A stretch of DNA of 64,000 bases from Castanea sativa (lineage: Eukaryota > Streptophyta > Magnoliopsida > Fagales > Fagaceae): NCBI RefSeq assembly GCF_040712315.1, contig NC_134017.1:50651636-50715635 (forward strand), in the 5' to 3' direction. This document shows, piece after piece, positions 11,096 through 23,795 of the stretch. The position numbers and the translations under genes are program-made. The notes under the pieces were generated by a model. That model searched no databases. It was not told where the DNA came from and saw only the letters and a list, made by a program, of their open reading frames with translations. Numbering within the stretch: the first letter of the stretch is position 1; each line of letters begins with the position of its first letter.

Positions 11096-11653
11096 CCATG
11101 ACAAAACACAATTAAAAGCTCAAAGATTACAAAGAAAAGCCCTTTACAAAAAAAATGCCCATTAGAACAAATCCAATCCTAACTACTATCCATCAGTTGC
11201 AAGTGTAGACAGCAGCTTAAATGAATCAACCTGTATATTTCCTGAAACACTAAACAAAACACATAAACGTATGTGTGGAAAATATAAGTAAATAAACATA
11301 ACATTCTTGATTTCACAGAACACAAAATTATAGACAAAAATCAATGATATCAATGAATAACTCATAATCATAAGTAACTCATAATCATAAGTCTATAAGC
11401 AGTGAAACAAAAAACAATATAACTCCCCCTATCATGAATACATCAAGAGCCAAAAACAAAAAATACACAGTGAAGCACCTAGATACAATCTAATCTCCAC
11501 AAGCTCTTAAGCTCTCCAAAAACAAAAAACTCCCCCTAAGATATACAAACTCAATCTACTCCCCCTTTTTATGACGGAATGCTAAAGAACAAATCAAAAT
11601 CCATCATCAAAAGGAGGTGGCTAAAACAAGCGTCTAAGAAGCGCCAAATCTAC

Positions 11654-12698
11654 TCACAAAGCACGGATCTCGTACAGAATGTCCACCAAAATCTGACCAT
11701 GAGCCGCCGCCCAAACGGTCACGACAAACTCCAACGTACGACGAATGTCAAAGTCATCTGAAGTCAATGGCGGAGGAACATCAGCAGTAGTATCTCCGAC
11801 AGGATCAGCAGGCTCCTCACCCGAAGGAACACCTATAGAAGAAGAAGGGGGAATGATACTAGAAGACTCAACTCGAAGGCGTTTAGAGCGCTCTCTCATC
11901 TGAGCAGCCCTCTGCCTAAGGAAAGTGGCACCAATGGGAGTAATAACATAAACAGGCTCAGACACGGGGAAGTCGAACAAACCTAAAACAACAAAATCCA
12001 ATGAATGAAAATAGGATGAAAAAGAGCATGAGTAGTAGAGGAACTCCTATACACTTCGTTCAAAGAACGAAGAAATAGATGAGGAAAACTAATAGGAGCA
12101 TCCGTAACCAGAGCATACAAGAATGCACATCGCTCCAAAGGAATGGTGTGCAGATGCGAAATAGGCCACAGGGAATGACACGCTATCCTAAAGATAAGAT
12201 AGGTAGACTCGGTAAGCTCAGCAAAAGTGATCCGAGGATTAGAACCCCACCAGATAGAAGTACCAGTGATGTACGACATGATGTCGTCTAAGGGAGGAGA
12301 CACAGCATAGGGGTAAACAGGATGCTGAACAAGAGGCACCCCTAGAGCATTAGCCACTACCGAAGGAGTAATAGTATACTCATCACCACGAATCCAACTC
12401 CTCACAAGAGTGCCGGAATCATAGGGGTGAACAGAGAGGTTTGAATAGAACTCTCTAATCAAGATGGCTGGAGGAGGAGCATCAAAATTCAAAAGAGACA
12501 ACCAGCCCTGGCACTCAAAATTTGCCTAATGGCAGGATCAATCTCATCTAACAGAACCCTACGCTCAGCCCAAATCTTTCTCTTGGTGTTAAGATTCTCA
12601 AAAGTCTCTTAGTGCTTTGCACTCAAGAACCTATCACTCTCAAAGGAAGGGTCAGAAGAAGAGGTGGATGACTTATTGGCTCTAATCTTCCTAGGCAT
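11654..12698 (-). pseudogene. 'Putative plant transposon protein' domain ORF, broken
   Basis: Starts MPRKIRANKSSTSSSD at 12698, with an in-frame TAA soon after (AKH-stop-ETFENL) and a frameshift near 12515. A long open part (12501-11983) reads LLNFDAPPPAILIREFYSN...IRGDEYTITPSVVANALGVP...PPLDDIMSYITG. A last part (12001-11654) follows with a low-complexity Ser/Pro/Glu tail. The 'REFYSNL... VRG..v.ft...in..lgvP' pattern is the plant-restricted PMD/Transposase_32-like domain found in many retroelement-derived proteins; its biochemical role is not established. It lies in the sense orientation between gag and the 3' LTR, where pol is normally found. Three breaks make it a pseudogene in this copy. 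Confidence 0.7.
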
Positions 12699-13439
12699 GG
12701 TGCTAGAGTAATAAACAGAGACATAAGAGAAAGAACAAAAAAAAAACAACAAGGGCAAACTGCAAGTTAGCACAACAAAATAAATCTATATGATGCATGT
12801 AAAAAAATGTCATGATGCATGCTCTAATGCAATGACAACAAGTTCTAATTTAAGTTTAGAATTACAAAATTGGCTTGACCATAGAGTTTAAAACAAAAAC
12901 AAAAAAAAACTCTAAAATTTTTAAAAACCACTTGTAGAATTTTACGCAATTGACCAATTGATCATAACACAAGGTAGAAAACAGTTTATAATGATCAATT
13001 ACATCAAATCAACAAGCCCATTTCATCAATTCAACCTAAATTGAACAAAATCCCCAATTCGGAACAAAACAAACCCTAGAATTTTCAATTCTTCATAAAA
13101 CACCAAATTGATCAAATTAAACATTATGGATCATGATTATAGCATTATAGGACAAAAACCCATCAATCGATTTCAGAAAATAAGGCTTGAATTATCAAAA
13201 ATTCCAAAAATTGCTTAGTCCGAAAATATCCCTTAAAATGCATGAATTTATGCATGAAACATGAAATAAAATGCAAAATGAATGGTATAAAGGTCTTACC
13301 GGCCTTTGGAGAGAAAAACCTTGCAAAAAGAACATAGGAAAATGACAAAAAATTGGATGGTAGCCTTGACCGGTTCGTATGGAGAGAGAAAAATTGAAAA
13401 ACTTTTTAAAAAGTGGATGAACACGTGAGAAGAAAACTC

Positions 13440-13615
13440 TTTTTAAAAAGTCTTCATACGATTTTTGATCGATCGAAAAACAAATTCGATCAATCGAAAA
13501 TGCTTCAATTGATCGAAAACCAATCGAACACCGATCGAAACAGACAGTGTCTGACCAAAAATTTAATCGCAATTTCGATCGATCGAAAAACATGTTCGAC
13601 CGGTCGAAATTTTGG
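13440..13615. repeat. Cluster of GATCGATCGAAA motifs
   Basis: TCGATCGAAA-type decamers recur at least seven times with slight variation (GATCGATCGAAA, GATCAATCGAAA, GACCGGTCGAAA). A related motif (TCGATCGATCAAGTC, ACCGATCGAGTC) is in both LTRs at about 8705-8740 and 17285-17325. The role is unknown; the palindromic core suggests protein binding or a repeat expansion. Confidence 0.6.
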
Positions 13616-14775
13616 AAAACTCAATTTTTGAAAAAATAAAGCAAATTTATGCAGAAACTCCTCAAAGCATTGAATTTTATGAATAAAATGCATGAGTATG
13701 AGATGGAATACTTTTCAAAAACATAAGTTTTGAACCCAGTTTTCCAAATATATAGATTTTCCAAACATTTTTCTTGAATTCTCAAGCATTAAAATGATTT
13801 TGCAAAATTCTCAAGGCATTTTCAAACTTGGTTGGTCAGACCAAAAACACACACAATAACATGTACAAAGTTTAACAAAGAGTAACTTGTATAGTGTGTG
13901 CAACTAGCAAAAGCTTGAGAAACATGTAAAGTGATATGTAAGTAAAAATCAACCACAAAGTCTCCAAAATTCATCACAAAGAATGTAAAAGAGACTATCA
14001 CCGAAAGAGTTACATCATATAACTCTCACATCTCCTAGATCATAAACTTGTAATCATGTAAGTTTCTTAAGTTTGCCTTATATTGTACACACAGATTTTA
14101 AGATTTTTAGAAAATTATTAAATAAAAGCCGGGATAATGTACACACCAATTTTATGTATTTGATTTTTGCATTAAGTCCAATAATGTACACACCAATTTT
14201 AAGCAATTAACCCGAGGCTACACCTTATGTTCCTTTTTTTTGTGCATGTGCTACACTTTCTCAAGCACAAAATCTTATGATATGCACTAAGGTGTTCATG
14301 ATTGGCTAGTGAACAGTGGTGAGATGGTTATTTATGCCTTTCTCAAAAGGATCAACTCCGTCAGTCAAAGACTTGTGACTTCAAGATCACGACAAAGTAG
14401 TCAAAAACTACAAACATCTTCCCACACAACACGCACTACAAAGTTTTTAACTAGTAAAGTGCAAGAAATAAGCTCATCCAAGCTAAACAGAGTACATGTA
14501 CATGGTATATGAAAATAAATTGACCAACCTTATTTTCAAAAACAAAAAAAATAAATGCAAAAACATATTTGCTTTCCCTCTTTTTCTTTTTTTTTAAAAT
14601 GAAAATTAACAAAAACATCCTAGAATGAAATGCATGAATGTTATGCAATGCAAATTCTAGAAAACAAAGAGAACAAAAAAATGGTCACAAAGAGTATAGC
14701 AATGAAGCACAAAAACCATGTCAAAAAGACTCACTTAGATTGAGCCTTTTGCATCCAAAGTCTTTTAGATGCACC
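13616..14775. other. Non-coding interior of the 9.4 kb element
   Basis: No credible gene. Two close copies of AATGTACACACCAATTTTA occur at about 14132 and 14184. Where pol should follow gag, only AT-rich spacer is seen. Confidence 0.5.
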
Positions 14776-16575
14776 TTAAGCATTGGACTTCTTATTCATA
14801 TTAAAATGATTTCCAACTCTAGAATTGGAATAAAGGTTTAGAGCCTTTACCAACTCACCAACAAGTACCATAGGATCATGTGCTTGAGGCACAGATACTT
14901 TTGGTTTATTTGCTCTCTTAGCAGCTTGAAGCTTGTAACAGTTTGGACGAATGTGCCCAGACTTTCCACAAAAATGACACACCCAAGTAGACTTCTCATG
15001 TGTCCTGTTCCTAGAAAGGGTAGACTCCTTAGGTTTAGACACTTTCAGATCAACCCTAATCTTCTTGGGAGGATAAACTTTTATGGGTTTGACAACCTCA
15101 CGCATAGGGGGTTCAGAAGAAGATGGAGGAACAAAGATTGTGGAATTTGGTGCAGACACGTTGATGCTCTCTACAAAACCTAACCCAGTTTTTTCGGAAG
15201 GAGACTTTTGAACACTCAACATCTGATCAAGTTTGGAACTAGCAGACCTATTCGTTTGTTCTCTAGCAACAGATAATTCATGTTCCAAAGATTTAACTTT
15301 ATCAAGCAAAAGCATGTTCTCAGTCTTCACATTATTCAAAAGTTTAGTAGCGTCAAACAAATTCACAAGCAAATTTTTCTTTTCAAGCTCAAGAGATGCA
15401 ATTTTCTTTAAGCCTAATTCAACATTCATAACATCCTTTGCAGCAACTTTGCAAAGTTTATTGTAGGCTTCTTGAAGATCTGCATCCTCAGAGAGTTCCC
15501 CATCAGAAGGGTTCTCTTCAACAATCACACTTTCATTGACTACAGCAGTAGCAGTGAAAGCAATGAAGTTTCCATCCTCGTCACAACCAGACTCATCATC
15601 AGAAACTTCATCATCACTAAGGGTTACAGCCATAGCCTTACCCTTAGACCTCAAGAAAGTTGGACATTATGATTTCACATGACCATACCCTTGACATCCA
15701 AAACATTGAGGACCCATAGAATTATTTGAAGATTGACCTACTTTTTCTCTAGGTTTTTCTATCTTGTTAACCTTAGTGGGATCATTCTTCCTAAAATTTC
15801 TAGGTTCATCAGTGTTTTTACCTCTTGCCCTTCTGCTGCTATTTCTAAGAAAATTTCTAAAATTTTTGGCAAGATAAGCAATCTCTGTCGCAGAGAGATC
15901 ATCATCATATCCACCAACCTCAACATCATTAACAGACTTAAGAGCCATTGATTTGAATTTGCTAGTTTTGGGTAGGTCCAACTCATAGGACTGAAGAGAT
16001 CCTACAAGTTCATCAACAGGAATGGAGTCCACGTCCTTGCTTTTAGTGATGGTAGTCACTTTGGGTCTAAAATCTTCAGTCAAAGTTTAAGAATCTTCCT
16101 AATAATTTTAGGTTAATCATAGATTTCACCCAAGTTGTAAGCAGAATTAACAATGTCATTTAGTTTAGCACAGAATTCATTAAAAGATTCATCATCAAAC
16201 ATCCTAAATGCTTTCAAATCTAGTTGTTAATTGTTGCAACTTATTGATCTTAACTGCCTTTGTACCTTCATGCACAGTTTGGAGGAAATTCCAAGCAGTG
16301 TGAGCAACCTCAACATTAGAGATTTTCTTAAATTCCTCCATAGAAACAGCATTAAAGATAGCATTCATAGCTTTGCTATTGAAGACTGCTGCTTCTTTCT
16401 GAGAAGTTTGCCACTCACTCACAGGAGTAGTGGGCTTCTCCCATCCGTATTCAACGGAGTTCCAAACTCTCTCATCAATGAATTTCAGGAAAGTTTTCAT
16501 CCTTACTTTCCAGTAAGCATAATTATTCCCATCAAAGTGTGGAGGAATAACAAGAGTGTCCGTGTTCTATGACAA
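14776..16575 (-). pseudogene. Copia-type gag with two zinc knuckles, interrupted
   Basis: N-terminal part (16575-16204) reads NTDTLVIPPHFDGNNYAYW, KVRMKTFLKFIDERVW and VAHTAWNFLQTVHEGT, the UBN2 gag signature of Ty1/copia elements. The middle part (16083-15667) has LVGSLQSYELDL and a first CCHC knuckle CFGCQGYGH, cut by TAA just before its last Cys (HVKS-stop-CPTFL). The C-terminal part (15654-14776) has an acidic stretch (DDEVSDDESGCDED), a coiled coil and a second knuckle CHFCGKSGHIRPNC. It forms the RNA-packaging capsid precursor in active relatives. The frame is lost between 16204 and 16083 as well. Two knuckles separated by an acidic and coiled-coil linker are normal for this gag type. 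Confidence 0.85.
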
Positions 16576-16623
16576 CAGGGGTCAAGGATCAGCTCAGAGA
16601 TCAAAAGATCTACACACAAGGGC

Positions 16624-16642
16624 TACCCACTCTAATACCACT
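16624..16642 (-). promoter_or_regulatory. Primer binding site (initiator Met tRNA)
   Basis: Immediately inside the 5' LTR, the - strand reads AGTGGTATTAGAGTGGG, close to the plant iMet primer consensus TGGTATCAGAGC with one C-to-T change. Confidence 0.85.
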
Positions 16643-17494
16643 TGTTGAGTTTATTTAGACCCCTTAAACCACAATTGGATTAACCTAGTTAACAATCCAA
16701 GTTATTACTTAGTCTAAATTCCAGATCTAGATTAACCCAATCATACAATCATATAATCATATCAATGCAAAGTACGGAATATAAAAAACACAAATATATG
16801 ATGACCTAGGAAAACCAAACCGGTAAAAAACCTAGGGAGGATTTAACCTAGCTATCCTCAAGGTAAACCTGAATCCACTATGAAAGAATCGAAGTGTACA
16901 ATAGTGACTTAGACCACTAACATCCTATTGCTACCCACCAATAGAACTTACTGACACGACCACGTGCAAGCTCAGAGACCACGGACTCCTTCTTTCTTGG
17001 ATTCTCCAGCAAGTACAAGCACCCCTGCTTGTGTATCTTTAAGCTCTTATGGCAGCAACTGAACGATCATCAAGTTCTTGAAGCAATCTCCTTCTTGATA
17101 ATCCTAAACTTGTGTGAAGGCAAGCACCTCTCAGATCTCACAGGAGATTCACACAAACAGCAATATAAGCAACCTCAAAAATGTGGCTATGGTTTGCCTT
17201 TTATACCTAGGCCAAAACATAAAACCCTACACGTCATATGGGCTTAGGGCTAAGTTGGAAAATCTGCAGAAAAAATAATCTGCACGACTTTCAATCGGTC
17301 GAGTCTAATTCTCGATTGATCAAGTCAGGCAGAAATGCACAGTAATTTCTGCAGTTAACTCGATTCCAACTTTACATAAAACACATACTTTGAGCAAGTC
17401 TAAAACACAACTAGACACCTGCTTTGATCATGGTTTGCCAACAATACATATTAGAGTTCTAATACATTAGTTCCTAAGTACTTAGAACCTAACA
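16643..17494 (-). repeat. 5' LTR of the 9.4 kb element
   Basis: 852 bases, ends TGTTAGGTTC...CTCAACA on the - strand. Flanked on the right by the AAAAT target duplication. Confidence 0.92.
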
Positions 17495-17499
17495 AAAAT

Positions 17500-18145
17500 T
17501 TTTCAAAGAAATAGACAAGATGAAACAACAGGCCCAAACCAATGTGTTCCCATTTAATATGATCACATGGTGATCATGAACCAAAAGATTCATATTGTTG
17601 TGAAATTTATTGTGTATGTAGTATGGTTTTTTTTTTTTTCCATCAAAACAAATGAATAGTAGCAAACTAGTTAAAACATTACTTTGTAGAGCACCTCCCT
17701 GGAGATACTTGCTTGAAGTATATAAGCCCACATATTTCTAGGTCACATGTTGTGAGAGAGTGGTTTCATTGCCAACATGGTCATTCCATGAGACACTCTT
17801 TCGAAAGATTCAGGTCGTATCTCATTTGAAAGATTCAAGTCTTTGCAACTTTATGTACCTTCATAGGTGTATCAAATACAATGGTAAGGTTTGAATTTTA
17901 GTATAGGGGATAAGAATTAAAAAACAATGTTATGAGAAAAATAAATTTAAAGATATTTCAATAAAATAAATTATTAAACATAAATTTCATTATTATACAA
18001 AATATAAACTGTAATTGATATGCTAGTAAGAATAATCTTCTTCTTAAGCAATAAGCTATGAGAAGATTCAAGAAATCCACATTTATACAACTTCATTTAG
18101 GATTCAATTAAGGTCCACATAATTTTGGAGGGGGGGGGAGGTTTA
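17500..18145. other. Intergenic, no gene seen
   Basis: AT-rich spacer with a poly-T run at about 17629 and a poly-G run at about 18129. Short ORFs on the - strand show no family resemblance. Confidence 0.5.
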
Positions 18146-18149
18146 TAAA

Positions 18150-18905
18150 TGGCACACTTCTCAAAATGGGCCTCAGGAGCAACTAGGCCTAATTCTCCTT
18201 CAAATCATCCTACTCCAACTAAGATGACAGGCTCATTTGACAAGCAAATATTCCTTAGGGGTATCCAATACTCGAGGAAGCCCTATTAGGGCAGCCACAT
18301 GGTAGACAAGGTCGAAGCCATTCCAAATGAGAACTAGATGGCCGAAAAGGGTGATGGTGATAGATACAAGTAAGGGTAGAAGAAAACTTTCCTATAAACC
18401 AACTATCACCTCTACATTGAATGCATTGCAACAACCCAGCTGGTCGCATTAATGGAAAAATAATGCCTGAATAGTGATCATATAGCCTGTATCTCACTTA
18501 GCCACCACTTGGAGGGGAAAGATGAGACAAGTATCCAAGGGAAGATCAGCAACCATTCAATTGGAAGGCCCATATTAAAGGAAAGCAACAATAAGAAGGG
18601 AAGAATCCCTAATGAACAAAGATCGGAAAATTTAGAAGAGAAATACATTGTCCATAAATTGTAAAGCTTGTATGAAATCACTCCTCGGTCTACTCGAGGA
18701 GACATAAATAAGAATTTACATCCTACTTATCATTCCTTTTTGTCAAAAATCAAGGGAGATTTGCCTTTTCTTTATACTTAATCCAAATTGTACAAATTTG
18801 AAGCCCAAAGTGTTAGCCTACATACTCATTTCTATATATTAATTGTAATGGGCCCAAGGAAGTAGTTCCTTGGCAATTTCGAGCCCATACAACTACATTT
18901 ACATT
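18150..18905. repeat. Degenerate LTR relic related to the solo LTR at 48.9 kb
   Basis: GCATTAATGG followed by an ATGCCTGAATAGTG segment (about 18444-18476) aligns with GCATTAATGGGGAAGTGACA at about 49187, and the preceding CTCTACATTGAATGC aligns with CTCCACATTAAAGAC. A final GGGCCCAAGGAAGTAG and GAGCCCATACAACTACA resemble its end. No target duplication was found, so the ends are approximate. Confidence 0.45.
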
Positions 18906-19606
18906 TGATTAAAAATTGACATAAAAAAAAATCAAAAGATAATTATGAATGATTTATATAAAATATTTAAAAATATTAGTTGAATACTTAACTGTAAATT
19001 GAGAATACAAATTTATGTTAAAAAGAAAAATATAATATTTGAATAAAAATGGATCTCAAAATGGGTAGTGCTTAGTTATGATTTTTTTTTTTTTTTTCCT
19101 GTTGAAAAAAGGCATTATTTTAGACATATGACTCTAGTAATCTAGCCAAGAATCTTGTAATTAAGGCAAACGTCTTCCCTTTTATTTAGGATTGTGGGTG
19201 CCAAAGAGTGGGGCATTTCTTCTGGGAGCAACGTTGCTGACTAAATTCTTGCATGTCACCACTCTACTCGTTGTTTAAATTCGCTTACACATTCAACATT
19301 TGTTAGAAGTACTTTTACAAATAGCAAGTTGCAACTCTAATGTCCCCTATTTGGTGGTCTTTCAAATAGGATCATAACCAACGAATATATTACACTAGTT
19401 TCTGCATTTTATTTTCATACTTATTAATGAAGACATTGAATTTACTCTTTATGAATCATGATTGAAGATAAATTCTTGCAACTCACCATTTTGCTACTCA
19501 GCTACTGCATAATTTGCGTTGCATTCAACTGGTGTTGCCCTCCCCATTTTCTATTCTCATGAAGTCAAGGTACGACTTGCCACTTAGTTTTCAAGCAAAG
19601 AATTCC
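18906..19606. other. 3' flank of dioxygenase copy B, duplicated
   Basis: From about 19300 onward it matches 23460-23795 (for example TGCAACTCTAATGTCCC and TTTCTGCATTTTATTTTC), a duplicated downstream region. A third partial copy of the ATTCACTCTTCATGATAGA motif is near 23346. No gene. Confidence 0.6.
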
Positions 19607-22095
19607 TTAAAAGTACTTCTCCGAAGGAACTCGCCGAAAATTTGCTGGGTTGTCAGGACCAATAAGGCTAGGTGCAGGACCCAATTCTGAGTCTAGATTG
19701 GAACTGTTAAATGTAGCAATGGAGAGCCTTTCTCTTGTAGAATTTACTGTTGCCCTATGCTCAATGCTTCGATATATGCCATTACTCACAATCTGCAGGG
19801 TGAACAAGAAAATTTAATGACAATGTTAACTTTGTATATGATGAAAAATTGATGTTGTGGTGGATGAGTAAGGTCCTATTGGGAATAGCAATGTTAACTT
19901 TAACATAAATCAAATTATATTCCGAACTTGACTTAATTCAGACAATGTTTGAGTTAATTGATGAAAGTGCTAATTGAAAGTTTCTTCTGTCATATCTTCC
20001 AAAATAGGAGTCTGGTGGTGCTCTTGCCGAGTACAACTGATTCTAGGACCTAGAAGAAATCACCCAATCTGCAAGAATAGATCACAAAGTGATTTATATT
20101 GATGGGATAAACATCATTAGCCCCCTTAGTTTGATCGAAGACATTGCATTGCATACATAGTGTCTATCTATCTTCATAATAGTTACGAAGGAAGTTTATG
20201 ATTGTGTTTACTATAGAGTTGTTGTTTTCTGATAAACGAGTGGAATGGTAATAATAAATGCATGAAAATAGGCTATATTACTCTAGCATTAGTCTGGGTA
20301 AGTTCCAAACATTCAGAATATTCAAGTTTGACCTAAAGTAATATGACAGGACACATTCTTTGGCTTCTACAGCTGAAGAACAGCAAAAAAAGAAGGCCCC
20401 TCGTCAAATTATTTTGCTTCTACAATGCTATTCTAATAACTTAATTTTGGCCTAATGAAGTTAAGCTATGCTATTGATTAAATACACTAGTACCTCCATG
20501 ATGTCACCAATATTGACTATAAAAGCATTTGGAAGAGGTTTAACAGGAACCCATCTCCCTTATCTGGAGGCCTTCAGTTTCATTGAGCTGAAAAACAACT
20601 GTTAGAGCATCAGCATCAGAATGAGGAGTGATCCCAATGGCCTTATCTGGTTCAGGGCAACAAGGATAGTAATTCATTCTCATTGTCTGAACTCCATCAT
20701 TAAACAGCTCTCTCATTTCCTCGGCATCCATCTTCAGAGCTTTAGCCATATAACCTAAGATTGTCATGGCCAACTTCTTCACTTCTATAGAGTACGTTTC
20801 CAGGGCCCTCTGCATCACAAATTTGAAGTTGAATTGGAATTGTGTATGTGTTATACCTAAAACCAGTGTTTCTAAAACCAAACCAAAAAGGTAGAAGGAG
20901 ACCTGAGCTTTGTTGGAAGCTTGTCAAATAGGTCACCCCTCCTTATATCATGTGGTCGGGTAGTTATAAAGAACGTGTCTGACCAGTCTAGTTTCTGCTC
21001 GTCTGACACCACAAAGAGCTGCCCAAAGCCCTCTTGATGGTTTGGCTCCTACCAGAGCTTCTTCTTTTCTTCATATGGAAGTTTGAAAAAACTCTCAATC
21101 TGTGTCTTGATTTCTTCCAGCAATGAAGTACTAACTCCATGGTTTACAATCTGCACTTACAATAGAAGTATTAGATTGCTAATGTTTCAATGTATGTGTG
21201 CGCTTGCCTTAGAATCCAATAATTAGGTTTAGTACTATAAAAATTGAAGCATATATAGGGCGCGGGACATCATCAAATTTGGAAAAAAAAATTAAACCAA
21301 TAAAAGTTCAAAAAATATCTGCTCAGCAGCGCATGAGACTAGCAGTAAAAATTGAGAACAGGAAGAACGACTATCAACAACTCAAGGACTTGCAAATACA
21401 AATATAGGTGGGGACTTGTTGGCTATGTAATAGGGAAAAGACTATCTATATTTCATGATTCTAGTTAAATATTACAAATTTTAAATGACAGGATTTCATC
21501 CTGGGTTGTATAGATCCTATCTAATCCTACTTGGTGTTTTGTTATCTCTGAAATTCCGATCATTACTATTTCCAACCATAAATGTTTTAACTACCTTCTT
21601 TGATGTGAATAACTAATTTCACATAAAAGTAAAAACATTGCAGCCCACCCAATCTAAATTACAGAGTTCATGTGTCTTGGCATAGGAGGCATTTCAATGT
21701 TCAAAGCAACTTAGATTAGTATATTGCAGTTTAATAAGGCTTTTATGAATACCATATATAGTAATAACATTTTGGAACATAAAAATAAATAGGTCTCATG
21801 TTACACATAGAAGAGTGATCCAACTCAAAATAAAAACATTTAAACGAGCAGAGTGATCCAACTCAACATAAGAATCCCCAGTCTTTCCAATTCAGAATTC
21901 ATGCAATCTTCAACATCCAATCTCTCAAGATCGATAACTGGCACCGATGTAAGTGTCATGAGAGACAATCAAAGGGTCCTCCTGATCATCTCGCACGTAC
22001 CTAGCTGGTATGTTGATGATGGGCTCCTTGCTCAGCTCCTGGACACTAGGCACTATTATAGATTTTCCAAGGTTAACTTCTGTGTTTGACTCCAT
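19607..22095 (-). pseudogene. SRG1-like 2OG-Fe(II) dioxygenase copy B, broken
   Basis: Exon 1 about 21868-22095 (MESNTEVNLGKSIIVPSVQ, ARYVRDDQEDP), exon 2 20903-21150, exon 3 20494-20809, exon 4 19607-19792. Family members are soluble oxygenases of plant specialised or hormone metabolism using 2-oxoglutarate and Fe(II); the substrate is unknown. The metal-binding HSD of the HxD motif (TPHSDADALT, exon 3) and the distal His and RLS of exon 4 ([18 protein letters not shown]) are present. Breaks: a short deletion near 21945 shifts exon 1; about 20 bases are missing before its end and the donor is lost; TAG replaces a Gln codon at 21049-21051; 8 bases are missing near 20570 in exon 3. Neighbour in tandem with copy C. 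Confidence 0.88.
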
Positions 22096-23795
22096 GGATA
22101 TGCTGAAGCAAGTTGAGGTAGAGAAGAAAAAATCAATCTTTGTCCTTTCGTTCTTTGCTTTTGGCCAATAGTTGAAAGTTAAGATCAGAGAGAGAAAGCA
22201 AAGAGAATTCAGCTTACCTCAAAATTTTCACTTCAAAACTTGTAAAGTTTGGAGCTGCAGTTGATAAATTCGTGGGACATGTTATATTATATTACTCTTA
22301 CATCGGATCAAGCTAAAAATTGGACAAACGCGGTCTTAAAAGCATTTTCTAATAGAAATTTGTTAATAAATAACACTAAACTACAATTCTAGTCAAAAAC
22401 TACCTAAGATTTTGTAGAGTTGTATACCATGCAATATCTGCAGTGGATTTGATTCCACTTAAAAATTGATGTGGCGCTGTCAGCCAAGCATTATGGGCCC
22501 AAACTCTTCATATCAAAGTGGGCACTCATATCTTCAAAAGAGGCCTGAGATGGGTTGGCTGATTTTTAGGAGAGGACCCTATGTCAAATATTGGTTGGAC
22601 TCTTTGTCATGATCAGGACACATCAGGGACCTGTTTCCTAGTCCCCTAGGCCCAAACATTGGAATCATTGTCATGATCATCAGGCCACATCATTCTCTTG
22701 GTCCAGAATGTCTTTTTCTGTGGGTCTATTTCTATTTTCTTTCAGCTTGATTGGGAGGTTGGGAGGGTGGAAATGAATGGAATAAATTCAAAGAAATTTT
22801 CTAGAATATTTTATTTATGTCTTTGTTTGAGAGTTTAATGGAATGGAAAGGAAAGGAATTGGTAGGAGAGTGTATTATTCCATTCTATTCTCTTCAAACC
22901 ATTCATAAAAACTAGAAATACTCATTCTTCAATGAAATAAAGGTGAATGTCAATTATATATTTCTTTCATTTCCCCTCATTCTTTTATATACTCCTAGAC
23001 ATACTAGTAGAAAATACATCATAGTATACCCTTTCATTTTTTATTAGGAAACCATGGTTCAAATCCCTTTTCTTCCATTGTTTTAACCATCAAATTATAA
23101 ATTAAATAACAAATGTACTACTCCTAAAGTTAGGCTCCGATCTCTCTCTCAAAAGTGGATTTGAACCTTTTGAACTTGGAAGTGATCTTTGGTTTGTGGG
23201 TAGCCATAAAGGGCCTATTTTTTTCTTGGAGTAATATAGTTGGCTTTTTTTGTGGTGGGGTCCATTCCAAGATCAAACAGGAACCTAAAGAATTACAATA
23301 TTACAGAAGTTGTTTTATGTTCTTGATTATTTATAAAGTCAGTGAAATTCACTCTTCATGATAGAAGATATGACATTGAGACCTAAATTCTTGTGTCTCA
23401 CGATGTCGGTACCCACTACCCGACTCTTTGCTTAATTTCGATTATACATTCAGCATTTATCAAATGTACTTTTACAAATTGCAAATAAACCTTCAAGAAG
23501 ATGGAAGTCCTTGCAACTCTAATGTCCCTTATTTGCTGGTCTTTCAAGCAGGATCATAAAGAACAAGAATATTACAGAAGTTTCTGCATTTTATTTTCTT
23601 AATTATTGATGAGGCCACTGAATTTCACTGTTCATGATAGAAAATACTTCAAATTTTTGCAACTTACCATTCTGCTACTCAAGTACCGCACAATTTTGAA
23701 AATAAATAATAAATTCAACTGGTATTGCCCTCCCCATTTTCTATTCTCATGAAGTCAAGGTACGACTTGCCACTTAGTTTTCGAGCAAAGAATTC
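22096..23795. other. 5' flank of copy B and 3' flank of copy C
   Basis: 22096-22800 matches the copy A upstream region; 23460-23795 matches the copy B downstream region. Around 22810-23020 are short A/G-rich strings (GGAATGGAAAGGAAAGGAA) also seen near 29440-29660, probably an old MITE. No coding gene recognised. Confidence 0.5.

Larger units (their letters stand above)
8065..17494 (-). mobile_element. Non-autonomous LTR retrotransposon with gag and PMD-like ORF, no pol
   Basis: LTRs at 8065-11077 (844 bases once a nested solo LTR and its duplicated target are removed) and 16643-17494 (852 bases). The terminal bases are TG...CA and the target duplication is AAAAT (8060-8064, 17495-17499). 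It is transcribed on the - strand: PBS next to the right LTR, PPT next to the left LTR. The interior (11078-16642) holds copia-type gag and, where protease/integrase/RT should follow, an unrelated ORF. No reverse transcriptase or integrase motif was seen in any frame, so it must have been moved in trans by a relative. Confidence 0.9.
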
